Below are positions 17,153-26,395 of a DNA stretch of 64,000 nucleotides, piece after piece. Origin of the DNA: Lachnospiraceae bacterium. Lineage in GTDB: Bacteria > Bacillota > Clostridia > Lachnospirales > Lachnospiraceae. The stretch's first letter is position 1. Each line of letters starts with the position of its first letter. Both the position numbers and the translations under genes were made by a program. Under the pieces are notes generated by a model, which searched no databases, had not been told where the DNA came from, and worked only from the letters and a program-made list of their open reading frames with translations. The stretch is from positions 1-64,000 of the forward strand of contig JAEERY010000052.1 of the NCBI GenBank assembly GCA_016286035.1. The letters run 5' to 3'.

Positions 17153-18292
17153 ATGGAAGAGAGAATACAGGAAGAAAAACTGAATACTCAAACCGGTAAA
17201 AAGAAGAAATCAAGAAGAAACGGATTTTTCTTTCTTAGTCTGTTGCTTACCGCGATGGCAATGATCCTTCTTTTGGTATTTTATCAATCCTATATGAATT
17301 CATTTAGGGAGGATAAGGTACAGAAGGTCTACGACCGCTATTACGTCATGATAGCACCTGACAGAAAGTCAGACTTCATGCAGTCGGTTTATAAAGGCGC
17401 CTTTGAAAGAGGGGAAAAAGACAATATATATATTGATCTGCTCGGAGATGATCTTCCGGAGGACTATACAAAATACGATCTTATGAGGATAGCCATTGAT
17501 TCCGGTGTGGACGGTATCATCATAGATGCTGATGAGAGTGAAGAGATGACGGGACTCCTTATGGAAGCGGATCTTGCAAACATTCCGGTAGTGACACTGC
17601 TTGATGATAATACCCAGGCTACACGATGCAGCTTCGTGGGTATCGGCGGATACGATGTAGGCAGGGAGTACGGTCTGCAGGTATCTGATATCATAAAATC
17701 ATTAAGAAGAGAGTACTTCATGACGACAGAGGATGCCAAGGAAGAGGATATAGCTGTGATCGATGTAGCTGTACTGGTTAATTCCTCTGAACCCAGTACC
17801 AGCCAGAATATCATCATATCGGGAATAAAAGAAACTATCGCCAGAACTGAGCAGAGCGGTTCAAAGGCTAATCTGACACTGGTATCCGTTGATAATTCAA
17901 ATGCATTTTCCGTGGAGGAGTCTATAAGAGATCTGTTCATAAACGGAGATGTTCCGGGTATTATAGTATGCCTGGATGAGCTTACCACCACATGTGTATA
18001 TCAGGCTGTCATCGACTACAACGTCGTAGGCGAAGTAAGTATTCTGGGATATTACAACTCGGATACTATAATAAATGCGATAGACAGAGGTGCGGTATAT
18101 GCAACCATAGCCATAGATACGGCTCAGCTCGGACGCTATTGCGTAGAGGCGCTCGAGGAATATAATGACATGGGAGCGACCAGCCAGTATTTTACGGCTG
18201 ACGTCACATTGATCAACAGGAGCAATGTATCCTCATATGTCAGGAAGGAGGAGCAGGATGAACAGATTCTGGAATCTCCCTCTGAGAACTAA
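17153..18292 (+). CDS. Membrane-anchored periplasmic-binding-protein-like sugar sensor
   Basis: A 379-residue protein with a charged N-terminus, one transmembrane anchor (residues 25-48) and an outside type I periplasmic-binding-protein fold (60-365) of the ribose/xylose/LacI kind: GVDGIIIDAD, NIPVVTLLDD, FVGIGGYDVG and the late GVVYATIAIDT-like strand. There is no lipobox and no ABC transporter nearby, so it probably presents sugar to the kinase encoded next, as XylFII does for LytS in clostridia. The next gene starts inside this one. The ribosome-binding site is weak. Confidence 0.8.
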   Translation: MEERIQEEKLNTQTGKKKKSRRNGFFFLSLLLTAMAMILLLVFYQSYMNSFREDKVQKVYDRYYVMIAPDRKSDFMQSVYKGAFERGEKDNIYIDLLGDDLPEDYTKYDLMRIAIDSGVDGIIIDADESEEMTGLLMEADLANIPVVTLLDDNTQATRCSFVGIGGYDVGREYGLQVSDIIKSLRREYFMTTEDAKEEDIAVIDVAVLVNSSEPSTSQNIIISGIKETIARTEQSGSKANLTLVSVDNSNAFSVEESIRDLFINGDVPGIIVCLDELTTTCVYQAVIDYNVVGEVSILGYYNSDTIINAIDRGAVYATIAIDTAQLGRYCVEALEEYNDMGATSQYFTADVTLINRSNVSSYVRKEEQDEQILESPSEN

Positions 18293-19733
18293 GGTTACCA
18301 GTGTATACATTCTGGCTAACTTTCTGATACTGCTTGTCAATATATTCCTGATAATCGGTATAAATAACATGTCGCGCGAGATAGAACTCGTATATCAGGA
18401 CAACAGACAGTTAAACGAACTGTCCGTGGCTCTCGATAATGTTCAGGATTCTATGACATCCTATCTGAATTCTAAGACCAGTGATTCACTGGAAGAATAT
18501 TATAAGAGCGATCAGGCCTTTGACAGCATGGTGCAGGAACTGAATGATAAGATAACCGACAGGCCGTTTGACCGAATGGAGCATAACATCAAAAACATGG
18601 CGCAGGGTTATCTTGATACAGTCAGACAGACTATAGAGGCCAAGCGAGGACGTAACGTTGAAAAATACAGAGTACGTTATGAAAAGGCTTCTCAGGAGTA
18701 TAACTATATTTCCAGTTATATCACGGCATTAAACCAGGTTCAGTTTAAGAACAACTCTGAAAACTATAATGAGATGGCTGCAAAGTTCAGGTCTTTTGAA
18801 CGGATAAGCATACTGGTTGTATTCTTTGTTATCGCAGGAAATGTATTTGTTATCATAATGCTTGTTAAGAGTATCATGAAACCGCTCGGTAAGCTTGCCG
18901 ATGCTGCAGAACAGGTTGCTGAAGGTAATCTTGATGCGGGACAGGTTGAAGCGGAATACAAAGATGAGGTCGGAGTCGTTACGGATGCTTTCAATAAGAT
19001 GATTGTCAGTATCAGAGACTACATCGAGAAGCTCAGGCAGAGTATGGAAGCCGAAAGGACTCTTAAAGAAAAAGAACTTACCATGGAAGCGCATCTTAAG
19101 GATGCACAGCTAAAATATCTTCAAGCTCAGATAAATCCGCATTTTCTGTTCAATACACTTAATGCCGGAGCTCAGCTTGCAATGATGGAAGGAGCAGACA
19201 GAACGTATGAATATGTTCAGACTGTAGCCGATTTCTTCAGATACAATGTTAAGAAGCAGGATAAGCCTGTAAGCATCAAAGATGAAGTATCTCTTGTTGA
19301 CAATTATATACAGATTCTCAATGTTCGTTTCTCCGGTGATATCAAATATGAAAAAGAGGTTGATGAGAGTCTGCTTTCAACACAGATGCCGGCCATGATC
19401 CTTCAGCCGATCGTCGAGAACTGTGTCAATCACGGAATAAGAGAGATGGGAGACAGGGGTATCATCACTTTGAAAGTATTCAGACAGGATAATGAGGTCT
19501 GCATATCTGTAAAAGATAACGGAAAAGGCATGGATGAGGCTACTATCGAGGATATCATGAACGGAACGCTTTCTGTTGACAGACAAAAGGGCGATTCCAA
19601 CGGAATAGGTATGGACAATGTGATCGCAAGAGTCAGGATATTCACGGATGATGAGGATTCCATAAAGATAATAAGTGAGGGAGAAGCCAAGGGAACGGAA
19701 ATCCTCATATACCTTCCTCTGGAAACGGCTTAA
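18258..19733 (+). CDS. LytS/YesM-type sensor histidine kinase
   Basis: A 491-residue membrane kinase. A helix at about 12-34, an outside sensor of about 160 residues and a second helix near 186-210 are followed by HAMP, a His_kinase domain (INPHFLFNTLN, phospho-acceptor H295) and a HATPase domain (ENCVNHGI N-box, KDNGKGM and GIGMDNV G-boxes). The ATG at 18258 has AGGAGG just upstream and overlaps the sugar-sensor gene by 35 bases. With the upstream sensor and downstream YesN-type regulator it forms a sugar-responsive phosphorelay. Confidence 0.9.
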   Translation: MNRFWNLPLRTKVTSVYILANFLILLVNIFLIIGINNMSREIELVYQDNRQLNELSVALDNVQDSMTSYLNSKTSDSLEEYYKSDQAFDSMVQELNDKITDRPFDRMEHNIKNMAQGYLDTVRQTIEAKRGRNVEKYRVRYEKASQEYNYISSYITALNQVQFKNNSENYNEMAAKFRSFERISILVVFFVIAGNVFVIIMLVKSIMKPLGKLADAAEQVAEGNLDAGQVEAEYKDEVGVVTDAFNKMIVSIRDYIEKLRQSMEAERTLKEKELTMEAHLKDAQLKYLQAQINPHFLFNTLNAGAQLAMMEGADRTYEYVQTVADFFRYNVKKQDKPVSIKDEVSLVDNYIQILNVRFSGDIKYEKEVDESLLSTQMPAMILQPIVENCVNHGIREMGDRGIITLKVFRQDNEVCISVKDNGKGMDEATIEDIMNGTLSVDRQKGDSNGIGMDNVIARVRIFTDDEDSIKIISEGEAKGTEILIYLPLETA

Positions 19734-19754
19734 GTAAAAATCGGGAGATCATTT

Positions 19755-21359
19755 ATGTATAAGATAATGCTAGCGGATGATGAAGGAATAGTTATTGATT
19801 CCGTCAAATTCATAATCGAGAAGGAATTCGGCGACAAATGCGTGGTTGAATATGCAAAGACCGGAAGAAGCGTCATAGAGCTTGCCGAAAGCTTCAGACC
19901 GGACATCGCGGTCATGGATATACAGATGCCGGGTATCAATGGTATAGAAGCTATGAAAGAGATACGCTCTTTTTCAAAGAATACCATCTTTATCGTTATG
20001 TCCGCATATGACAAATTTGATTATGCCAAGGAAGCGATAAAACTCGGAGTACTGGAATATATCACAAAACCGATGGAGAGGACCAAGATAGTTGATGCTC
20101 TCAAAAAGGCTATGGATAAGATAGATTCCGACAGGGAAAAGAGAAGCAATGAGCTGCTCATCAAGGAAAAACTGGAGACCATTGAACCTATAATAGAAAG
20201 CGGTCTTGTATATAACATCCTCTTAAAGGAGCATTTCAAGGAGGATATCGAGAGTTATATGTCTATCCTTGAGCTTGAGGCACAATACGGATATATGATG
20301 GCTATTGTCTGCGGTGATGAGCAGAAAGGTAATCATATGACAAATGCCATAGGTAGCAGTATAAGGGTTTCGGGTAAGTATATAGAGATAAGGAACAGCT
20401 TAAAAGAATACTTCAAGTGTGTTGTAGGATCCATTATGTCAAATAAGATCGCGGTATTTGTTCCGTGTGATGAACACTTTGAGGATTATAATGAGAGAAT
20501 CGTTTTAATAAATCGTGCAAGGGAACTGGTAAGAAACTTACGAAAGAGTACAGATATGAGTTTCCGTATCGGTATAGGCAGCGTTAAACAGCTTAAGGAT
20601 CTTTCGGAATCTTATCAGGAGGCTTTAAAAGCTCTTGTTGCGACTACCGGATCTGTAGCTCATGTTGATGATTTGCCCATTGGATGTGAATACGAGGAGA
20701 ATTATCCGATCGATCTTGAAAAAGGAATGTTTGATCGAATAGAACGCGGTGATACCGACAAAGCACTTGAAAATGCGGACAGTTATTTTGAGTGGATGAG
20801 GCAGACACAGTCCGGAAGCATCATGGCCGTAAGACTTAAGATTCTTGAATTTGTTTTGAGAGCAGAAACCCTTGCGTATCAGAGCGGTGGACAGACATAC
20901 AGATTTAACGCAAGAGATGAGTATCTGCCCCAGATCATGGAGATGAGCGAATTCGACCAGATGAAGACCTGGTTTTTAAGCAGGATATCGGAAGCATGCA
21001 AGAACATACTGAACAAGAAAGAAGAGAGATCTACCAGTATAATCGAGCATGCAAAGCGATATATAAAAGAGAATTTTTCAAAGGATATTTCGCTGGATGA
21101 TGTTTCAAGAATGGTCAATATCAGTCCATACTATTTCAGTAAGATATTCAAGGAGGAGGCAGGTGTCAACTTTATCGAATATCTGACAAATATCAGGATA
21201 GACAAGGCTAAGGATCTGCTAAACAATACTGATTATTCAATGAAAGAGATCTGTACGATGTGCGGATATTCGGATCCTAACTATTTCAGCAGAAGCTTTA
21301 AGAAAAATGTGGGAGTTACGCCTACGGAGTATAAGGAAGGTAAGAGTGTTGAAGATTAG
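19755..21359 (+). CDS. YesN-type response regulator (REC + AraC DNA-binding domain)
   Basis: A 534-residue regulator. The receiver domain spans 1-120 with D8-D9, phospho-acceptor D55 (AVMDIQMPG) and K105 in YITKP. A middle region of about 300 residues resembles the linker of YesN proteins. The C-terminal 100 residues hold two AraC helix-turn-helices (SLDDVSRMVNISPYYFSKIF and MKEICTMCGYSDPNYFSRSF). It is the partner of the kinase encoded 21 bases upstream; its targets are probably sugar-utilisation genes, which are not in the window. Confidence 0.92.
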   Translation: MYKIMLADDEGIVIDSVKFIIEKEFGDKCVVEYAKTGRSVIELAESFRPDIAVMDIQMPGINGIEAMKEIRSFSKNTIFIVMSAYDKFDYAKEAIKLGVLEYITKPMERTKIVDALKKAMDKIDSDREKRSNELLIKEKLETIEPIIESGLVYNILLKEHFKEDIESYMSILELEAQYGYMMAIVCGDEQKGNHMTNAIGSSIRVSGKYIEIRNSLKEYFKCVVGSIMSNKIAVFVPCDEHFEDYNERIVLINRARELVRNLRKSTDMSFRIGIGSVKQLKDLSESYQEALKALVATTGSVAHVDDLPIGCEYEENYPIDLEKGMFDRIERGDTDKALENADSYFEWMRQTQSGSIMAVRLKILEFVLRAETLAYQSGGQTYRFNARDEYLPQIMEMSEFDQMKTWFLSRISEACKNILNKKEERSTSIIEHAKRYIKENFSKDISLDDVSRMVNISPYYFSKIFKEEAGVNFIEYLTNIRIDKAKDLLNNTDYSMKEICTMCGYSDPNYFSRSFKKNVGVTPTEYKEGKSVED

Positions 21360-22401
21360 AGGCAAGCTTGCATTGCTGCTTTCGGTCATCCTTTTGATGT
21401 GTGGATGCCAGAGCCAGGAACAGGCAGGGAATGAAAAAGTCGATGAGACAGAAAAAAAGATCACGATAGGTATGAGCTTTGATTCGTTTGTCATAGAGAG
21501 ATGGCAAAAGGACAGAGATGTCTTTGTATCAATGGCAAAGGAAATGGGCGCTGAGGTTAACGTCCAGAATGCAAACGGTGATCTTGAAGAGCAAAAAAAG
21601 CATATAGAATACTTTATTGATAAAGGTGTGGATGCCATTGTCATCATATGTATTGATTCTGACGGTCTTGCCGATTCCGTTAAAAAGGCAAAGGATGCAG
21701 GTATAAAGGTTGTGGCTTATGACAGGCTTATACATGATGCGGACGTGGATCTGTATGTATCGTTTGATAATTATGAAGTCGGGACCATAATGGCAAATAA
21801 TCTTGTGGATAACGGTCTTGCGGGAGGCAAGGTGATAATGCTCGAAGGACCACTTACCGACGATAACGTGCGTCAGATCGAAGACGGCTTCGGAAAAGTT
21901 ATGGCCGAGAATCAGATAGAGATACTGGACACCATGCATTGTGACGGGTGGCGTGCGGAACTCGCAGGTGAGTATGTATATAACAATCTTGAGCTTATAG
22001 AAGAAACCGATGCCATAATGTGCGGAAATGATAACCTTGCGACAAGAGTTGTTCATGCGCTGGCTGAAAACCGTATGGCTGACCGTATAATGGTTGTCGG
22101 ACAGGATGCCGATCTTGAAGCCTGCCAGCGTATAGTTGAGGGAACACAGGTCATGACTGTTTACAAACCAGTTGAAAAACTTGCCACACGTGCGGCTCAG
22201 TGCACGATAGCGCTTATCAAGAATGAAACGATAGACGGCGGTGATCTGACTGTGGCAAATGACGGAAAATACGATGTGCCGTATGTTAAGCTTGACCCCA
22301 TAGCGGTTACTGCTGACAACATGAACGAGGTTATAATAAACAGCGGATTTCATCTTAAGGAAGACGTATATCTGAATGTACCAGGAAAGATGCCCGAGTG
22401 A
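21346..22401 (+). CDS. XylF-like sugar-binding lipoprotein
   Basis: A type I periplasmic-binding lipoprotein of about 351 residues, closest in style to D-xylose-binding XylF/ChvE: KITIGMSFDSFVIERWQKDR, IVVVCID-like strand, VVAYDRLI, VSFDNYEVG, VVGQDADLEACQRI and GTQVMTVYKP. The signal peptide ends in LLMCGC, a usable lipobox. No ATG suits; I chose the GTG at 21346 after AAGGAAGG, with TTG at 21349 as alternative. It overlaps the end of the YesN gene. No permease or ATPase follows, so it may serve sensing, or a transporter encoded elsewhere. Confidence 0.82.
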   Translation: MLKIRGKLALLLSVILLMCGCQSQEQAGNEKVDETEKKITIGMSFDSFVIERWQKDRDVFVSMAKEMGAEVNVQNANGDLEEQKKHIEYFIDKGVDAIVIICIDSDGLADSVKKAKDAGIKVVAYDRLIHDADVDLYVSFDNYEVGTIMANNLVDNGLAGGKVIMLEGPLTDDNVRQIEDGFGKVMAENQIEILDTMHCDGWRAELAGEYVYNNLELIEETDAIMCGNDNLATRVVHALAENRMADRIMVVGQDADLEACQRIVEGTQVMTVYKPVEKLATRAAQCTIALIKNETIDGGDLTVANDGKYDVPYVKLDPIAVTADNMNEVIINSGFHLKEDVYLNVPGKMPE

Positions 22402-22455
22402 TGAAAATATGATAAGATATATCAAACAACTACCTGACAGTGGAGATACATAAAG

Positions 22456-23244
22456 ATGTCGGATTTAATTAAATGTCCAAACTGCGGTGCAGATATCGAT
22501 GCGACTTTGTCAAAATGCCCGTATTGTGGATACATCAATATAAAAGGTGCCGAAGATCAATACATGGACAAGCTTGAAGAGATGAGAAACAGGCTGGATG
22601 TTGTTGATGATGAAGCACGTGATGAGTATAAAAAAGGATTATTCAAACCACTAAAGGTTATCATTATTGTTTCAATAATCGTTCTGGTCATATTCCTAAC
22701 GGCGCTCCTGTTATCGGCAAGGATCGATAGGGCCAACAAAGATGCGAGTACTCATACAGGTGAGGATACACTTGCCGAGATGAAGTGGGAAAAAGAACAC
22801 TATGCTTTATATGATGAGCTTTATGACAGCGGAGACTATGAAAAGCTGACCGAGGCCATATATAAGGACAGGGATGAGGGGCATAGCGTTCACAGATGGG
22901 ATCATTATAATTTCTATACATACTATATATATTATAAAGAGACCGAAGATACACTTAAAAAAGTGGACGGGGAAGGATGGAATGATTATTCATCCGTTAT
23001 AGTGACCTATAACTGCATGTATTTCTACTACATGCTTAACGATGACGACGAAGGGCTTGATGAAACAGAAACAGAAAAGATAGGACCTTTTGCCGATCAG
23101 ATGCTGGAGATACTTACAGACAGACTCGGATATGATGAGAGCCAGCTTGATAATTTAAGAGACAGAGTGTTAAACCAGTACGGAAATTTTGATTATGACA
23201 AGGTGAAAGAGGTCACTGAAGAGTATAAGAGCAGATATAAGTAA
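22456..23244 (+). CDS. Zinc-ribbon single-pass membrane protein
   Basis: A 262-residue protein with an N-terminal zinc ribbon (C7, C10, C21, C24), a basic/acidic linker, one transmembrane helix near 66-89 and an acidic, Tyr-rich outside domain (about 170 residues) that I do not recognise. The next gene has the same plan but little obvious sequence identity. It follows the sugar lipoprotein by 54 bases in the same direction. Function unknown. Confidence 0.72.
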   Translation: MSDLIKCPNCGADIDATLSKCPYCGYINIKGAEDQYMDKLEEMRNRLDVVDDEARDEYKKGLFKPLKVIIIVSIIVLVIFLTALLLSARIDRANKDASTHTGEDTLAEMKWEKEHYALYDELYDSGDYEKLTEAIYKDRDEGHSVHRWDHYNFYTYYIYYKETEDTLKKVDGEGWNDYSSVIVTYNCMYFYYMLNDDDEGLDETETEKIGPFADQMLEILTDRLGYDESQLDNLRDRVLNQYGNFDYDKVKEVTEEYKSRYK

Positions 23245-23265
23245 TAGATATTTAGGTGAAGTAAC

Positions 23266-24006
23266 ATGAAGTGTGAATTTTGCGGAAATAACCTTGGACT
23301 GGAAGATGAAACATGTCCTGCCTGCGGTAAACCAAACAGGTTTGCTGCCGAGCATAACATGGACATGAAAAAATTCAAAAACCGTTATGACTCTACGCAA
23401 AAGGAAGTTATAGAAAACAGCAGAAGATTTAATAAGCTGACCATTCGCGTAACGGTGTTAGCTGTAATGATCGCCCTTATCGCAATCTCAATTGTTGTTG
23501 CATCAAACTCTTATCAGATACAAAGATACAGAGAAGAAAAGATAGTAGAGAAAAACCGTGATGAGTATGCAAAAAGACTCGATGAAATGGTTGCACAGAG
23601 AGAATATATAGCTGTTAACATGTACAGCAACGCAAACAAGCTGTCATATTCTGATTATATGAAGGATTACAGAGTGATATGTGAAATATCTCATGTGTAC
23701 TGGTCTTTTTTAGAGTACACAGACTATCTGTTTAAAGAAGATTCTTACATGAGTGACGAAGAGGCAGTGGATCGTATAGCGGATATAGCAAAGCGTATCC
23801 ATAAATATAAAGAACCTACCGATTACGAAAAAGAGAATTATTATAATGAACAGACCATTAGTTACGTTGAAGATCTTTCAGCTCATGTGGATGTACTGGT
23901 ACAGGGGTATTTTAATATCAGTGATGAGGATATGGCACAGTTCTGGGAAATAAGTGAAGCCAGAAGAAAGATCCTGATGGAGGATGGGCTTAAGAATGAA
24001 GAATAA
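23266..24006 (+). CDS. Zinc-ribbon single-pass membrane protein
   Basis: A 246-residue protein with an N-terminal zinc ribbon (C3, C6, C17, C20), a transmembrane helix near 63-83 and a helical, charged outside domain. It lies 21 bases after a gene of the same architecture and overlaps the next gene, so the three were probably kept together. No known family recognised; a membrane-linked sensing or scaffolding role is only a guess. Confidence 0.72.
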   Translation: MKCEFCGNNLGLEDETCPACGKPNRFAAEHNMDMKKFKNRYDSTQKEVIENSRRFNKLTIRVTVLAVMIALIAISIVVASNSYQIQRYREEKIVEKNRDEYAKRLDEMVAQREYIAVNMYSNANKLSYSDYMKDYRVICEISHVYWSFLEYTDYLFKEDSYMSDEEAVDRIADIAKRIHKYKEPTDYEKENYYNEQTISYVEDLSAHVDVLVQGYFNISDEDMAQFWEISEARRKILMEDGLKNEE

Positions 24007-24421
24007 GGAAAAGATATCATCCGGGAAGTGGTTCTATGTGGTGACAGCCATCCTGGCGATCATACTGTGCGGTATTGTTCTGGGAGTCATAACCTCTACA
24101 ACACCAAAGTTTTCAAGTTATTATGAGGTCAGTACACCTGAGGAACTTGTACGTAAGATGGAGTTTTCCGGGTATCACCGCATGCATGAGTATAAGAAAA
24201 TAAATGAGGCACTGGGAGTGTACAGTGACAGCAATCCCTCATATGTGGTCACATATGCCATATGCGATTATTATGAGAATGCGTTGATGTATAAAGGGTA
24301 TTACAAGGCAGGTAATGCCGGGGCGGCAGAATATAAGGCTGCAATGGAAGATGCCAAGGTCAAGATGGGAGAGTATGATTATATAGCAGAGGATATAGAC
24401 GAGTATCTGAGTCTGAATTGA
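23996..24421 (+). CDS. Small membrane protein, unknown
   Basis: A 141-residue protein with one N-terminal transmembrane helix (about 12-34) and a short outside domain rich in Tyr and Ala. The ATG at 23996 is preferred; GGAGG lies at 23979-23983, 12 bases before it and directly abutting the alternative ATG at 23984. It overlaps the preceding gene by 11 bases. It looks like the zinc-ribbon neighbours without the ribbon. Function unknown. Confidence 0.65.
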   Translation: MKNKEKISSGKWFYVVTAILAIILCGIVLGVITSTTPKFSSYYEVSTPEELVRKMEFSGYHRMHEYKKINEALGVYSDSNPSYVVTYAICDYYENALMYKGYYKAGNAGAAEYKAAMEDAKVKMGEYDYIAEDIDEYLSLN

Positions 24422-24449
24422 TGTTTCATAGACACAACGGGGGTGCACT

Positions 24450-26363
24450 ATGAAGAAAAAAGTAGCAGTAATAGCTAATGGATGGTATAACAGGGGCCTG
24501 ACGGATATAATGAAAGGCATCACTGCTTATACCGAGAAATACGGGATCGATGTATTTTTGTTTCTGACATACTCACAATTCCGTGAGGGCAGGGAATATA
24601 ATGACGGTGAATTCAATATCCATCGTCTACCTGTATATGAGGATTATGACGGAGTCATCTTCATTCCGGATTCTTTGAGCTCACCTGAAGAAGCGGAGAG
24701 ATTAAGGGCTCTGTTTGTAAAAGAGCATATTCCGGCTGTAAGTGTCGGAACACCGATGGATGGTGTCGGGTATGTATCCTGCAACAATTATGAATCAATG
24801 TGTATCATGTGTGAGCATATGGCAAAAAAACATGATATAAAAAGAGTTGCATTTGTGGCAGGTCATAAGGATAATGCTGAATCAAATCTCAGACTGGCAG
24901 GCTGCCGTGATACATTCGGAAAGTACGGCGTTAATATAGACAGCAGGGATGTATATTATTGCAACTGGGAGTATTCAAAGGTTATAAGAGCGGCTAAAAG
25001 GATCGCCAATGATAAAAGAGGTCTTCCGGACGTTGTTGTATGTGCCAATGATGTTGGTGCGATGGCTGTATGCTCAACCTTTGATGATATGGGTATAAGA
25101 GTTCCGGAAGATGTAGCTGTTACCGGGTATGATAATGTGTGGCTTACAAGAGCATATTCACCTTCCATAACAACCATGGCTCAGCCTTATGAGGATATGG
25201 GATACGGAAGCATGGAAGTACTCTATTCCATGATAGATAATAAAACGTGCGAGGAAAAGAGCTATTTATCAAAACTCATAGTGGGTGAAAGCTGCGGATG
25301 CAAGACCGATAAAAATGCAGTTGTTGCAAGGAAGGATCTTGCTAGGGAGAATTTCCTTAATTCCGAGAAGAACATACTCTATGAACGCATAAGCGTTGAT
25401 ATAGAGAACGCAATGTTTAAGACAAAGGATTATAAAGATTTGCCGTTCGTGCTTCAGGATCATTTTGCAAAGAATCATGAGTATGAGGGTGACGGTTTTG
25501 CGATAGTTCTCACCAATGAGTACGGAAGGAATATATATTCAAGAAGCGTAAATCTTAAGTCCATGGGATTTAAAGATACAATGACGGTTCCGGTATCGAT
25601 CAACTCAAAGAAAACACATGGTGTTGAAGAGTTTGAGACGTCTAAACTCATACCGTTTTATCGTAAGGGAAAGAAGACACATGTGTATGTGCTGTCTTCT
25701 CTTCACAGCAGAAATAACATATTCGGCTATGTGGTCATGAAAGATGTTATGCAGCATGTTGAAGACAGATCACTTTACTCTTACATGTCGCGTCTCGGAG
25801 AATCCTTTGAAAAGTACCGCAAGATCATGCGTCTTGATGAAGTTAATGCCAAGCTGCTTGAACTGTCCGTAAAGGATTCGCTTACGGGACTGTTTAACAG
25901 ACTCGGATATGACAGTATAGTTACCGAAAGGTTTAAAGAAGACTGCAATCATAAGATAAGAGATGTCATCCTGTTTATGGATATAAACAGACTAAAGTTC
26001 ATAAATGATACATTCGGACATCTTCAGGGGGATATGGCGATTCGAACCATTGCAGCAGTTATCAGTGAATGTATACCAAAGGACTGGATGGCTGTAAGAT
26101 ACGGCGGAGATGAATTCCTTGTGATCGGAAGTGTCACGGGAGAGACCGATGTACAGTATCTTTCTGAGAGGATATGCAGTACGGTGGAAAAGAGAGGCGA
26201 AGAATTAAGACTTCCTTATAAACTGTCTGCAAGCAGCGGTTTTCTTATCACCGATCCCACGTCAAATGAGACACTGGAGGATTATATAGAAACAGCGGAT
26301 AAATATATGTATGAGAATAAAAAACGAACTTACGGAAGCTCAAATAAAAGCAGTTTAAGATAA
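24450..26363 (+). CDS. LacI-like periplasmic-binding domain fused to GGDEF diguanylate cyclase
   Basis: A 637-residue protein. Residues 1-285 resemble the sugar-binding core of LacI-family repressors (DYDGVIFIPD, DIKRVAFVAGHKDNAESNLRLAG, GLPDVVVCANDVGA, DVAVTGYDNV) but the helix-turn-helix is absent, as are any signal peptide and membrane segment. Residues 300-460 form an unassigned linker domain, and 475-630 a GGDEF domain with intact GGDEF at 552-556 and no RxxD inhibitory site before it. It probably makes c-di-GMP in response to a cytoplasmic sugar. It follows the sugar-sensing operon by 28 bases. GGGGGTG precedes the ATG. Confidence 0.85.
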   Translation: MKKKVAVIANGWYNRGLTDIMKGITAYTEKYGIDVFLFLTYSQFREGREYNDGEFNIHRLPVYEDYDGVIFIPDSLSSPEEAERLRALFVKEHIPAVSVGTPMDGVGYVSCNNYESMCIMCEHMAKKHDIKRVAFVAGHKDNAESNLRLAGCRDTFGKYGVNIDSRDVYYCNWEYSKVIRAAKRIANDKRGLPDVVVCANDVGAMAVCSTFDDMGIRVPEDVAVTGYDNVWLTRAYSPSITTMAQPYEDMGYGSMEVLYSMIDNKTCEEKSYLSKLIVGESCGCKTDKNAVVARKDLARENFLNSEKNILYERISVDIENAMFKTKDYKDLPFVLQDHFAKNHEYEGDGFAIVLTNEYGRNIYSRSVNLKSMGFKDTMTVPVSINSKKTHGVEEFETSKLIPFYRKGKKTHVYVLSSLHSRNNIFGYVVMKDVMQHVEDRSLYSYMSRLGESFEKYRKIMRLDEVNAKLLELSVKDSLTGLFNRLGYDSIVTERFKEDCNHKIRDVILFMDINRLKFINDTFGHLQGDMAIRTIAAVISECIPKDWMAVRYGGDEFLVIGSVTGETDVQYLSERICSTVEKRGEELRLPYKLSASSGFLITDPTSNETLEDYIETADKYMYENKKRTYGSSNKSSLR

Positions 26364-26395
26364 TTTAGGGTTACAGATCAGAACAGGAGAAGGGT

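Noticed and set aside
21529..22425. Reverse-strand open frame of 298 codons
   Set aside because: It is antisense to the XylF-like lipoprotein gene, which has strong family motifs; the antisense product resembles nothing.
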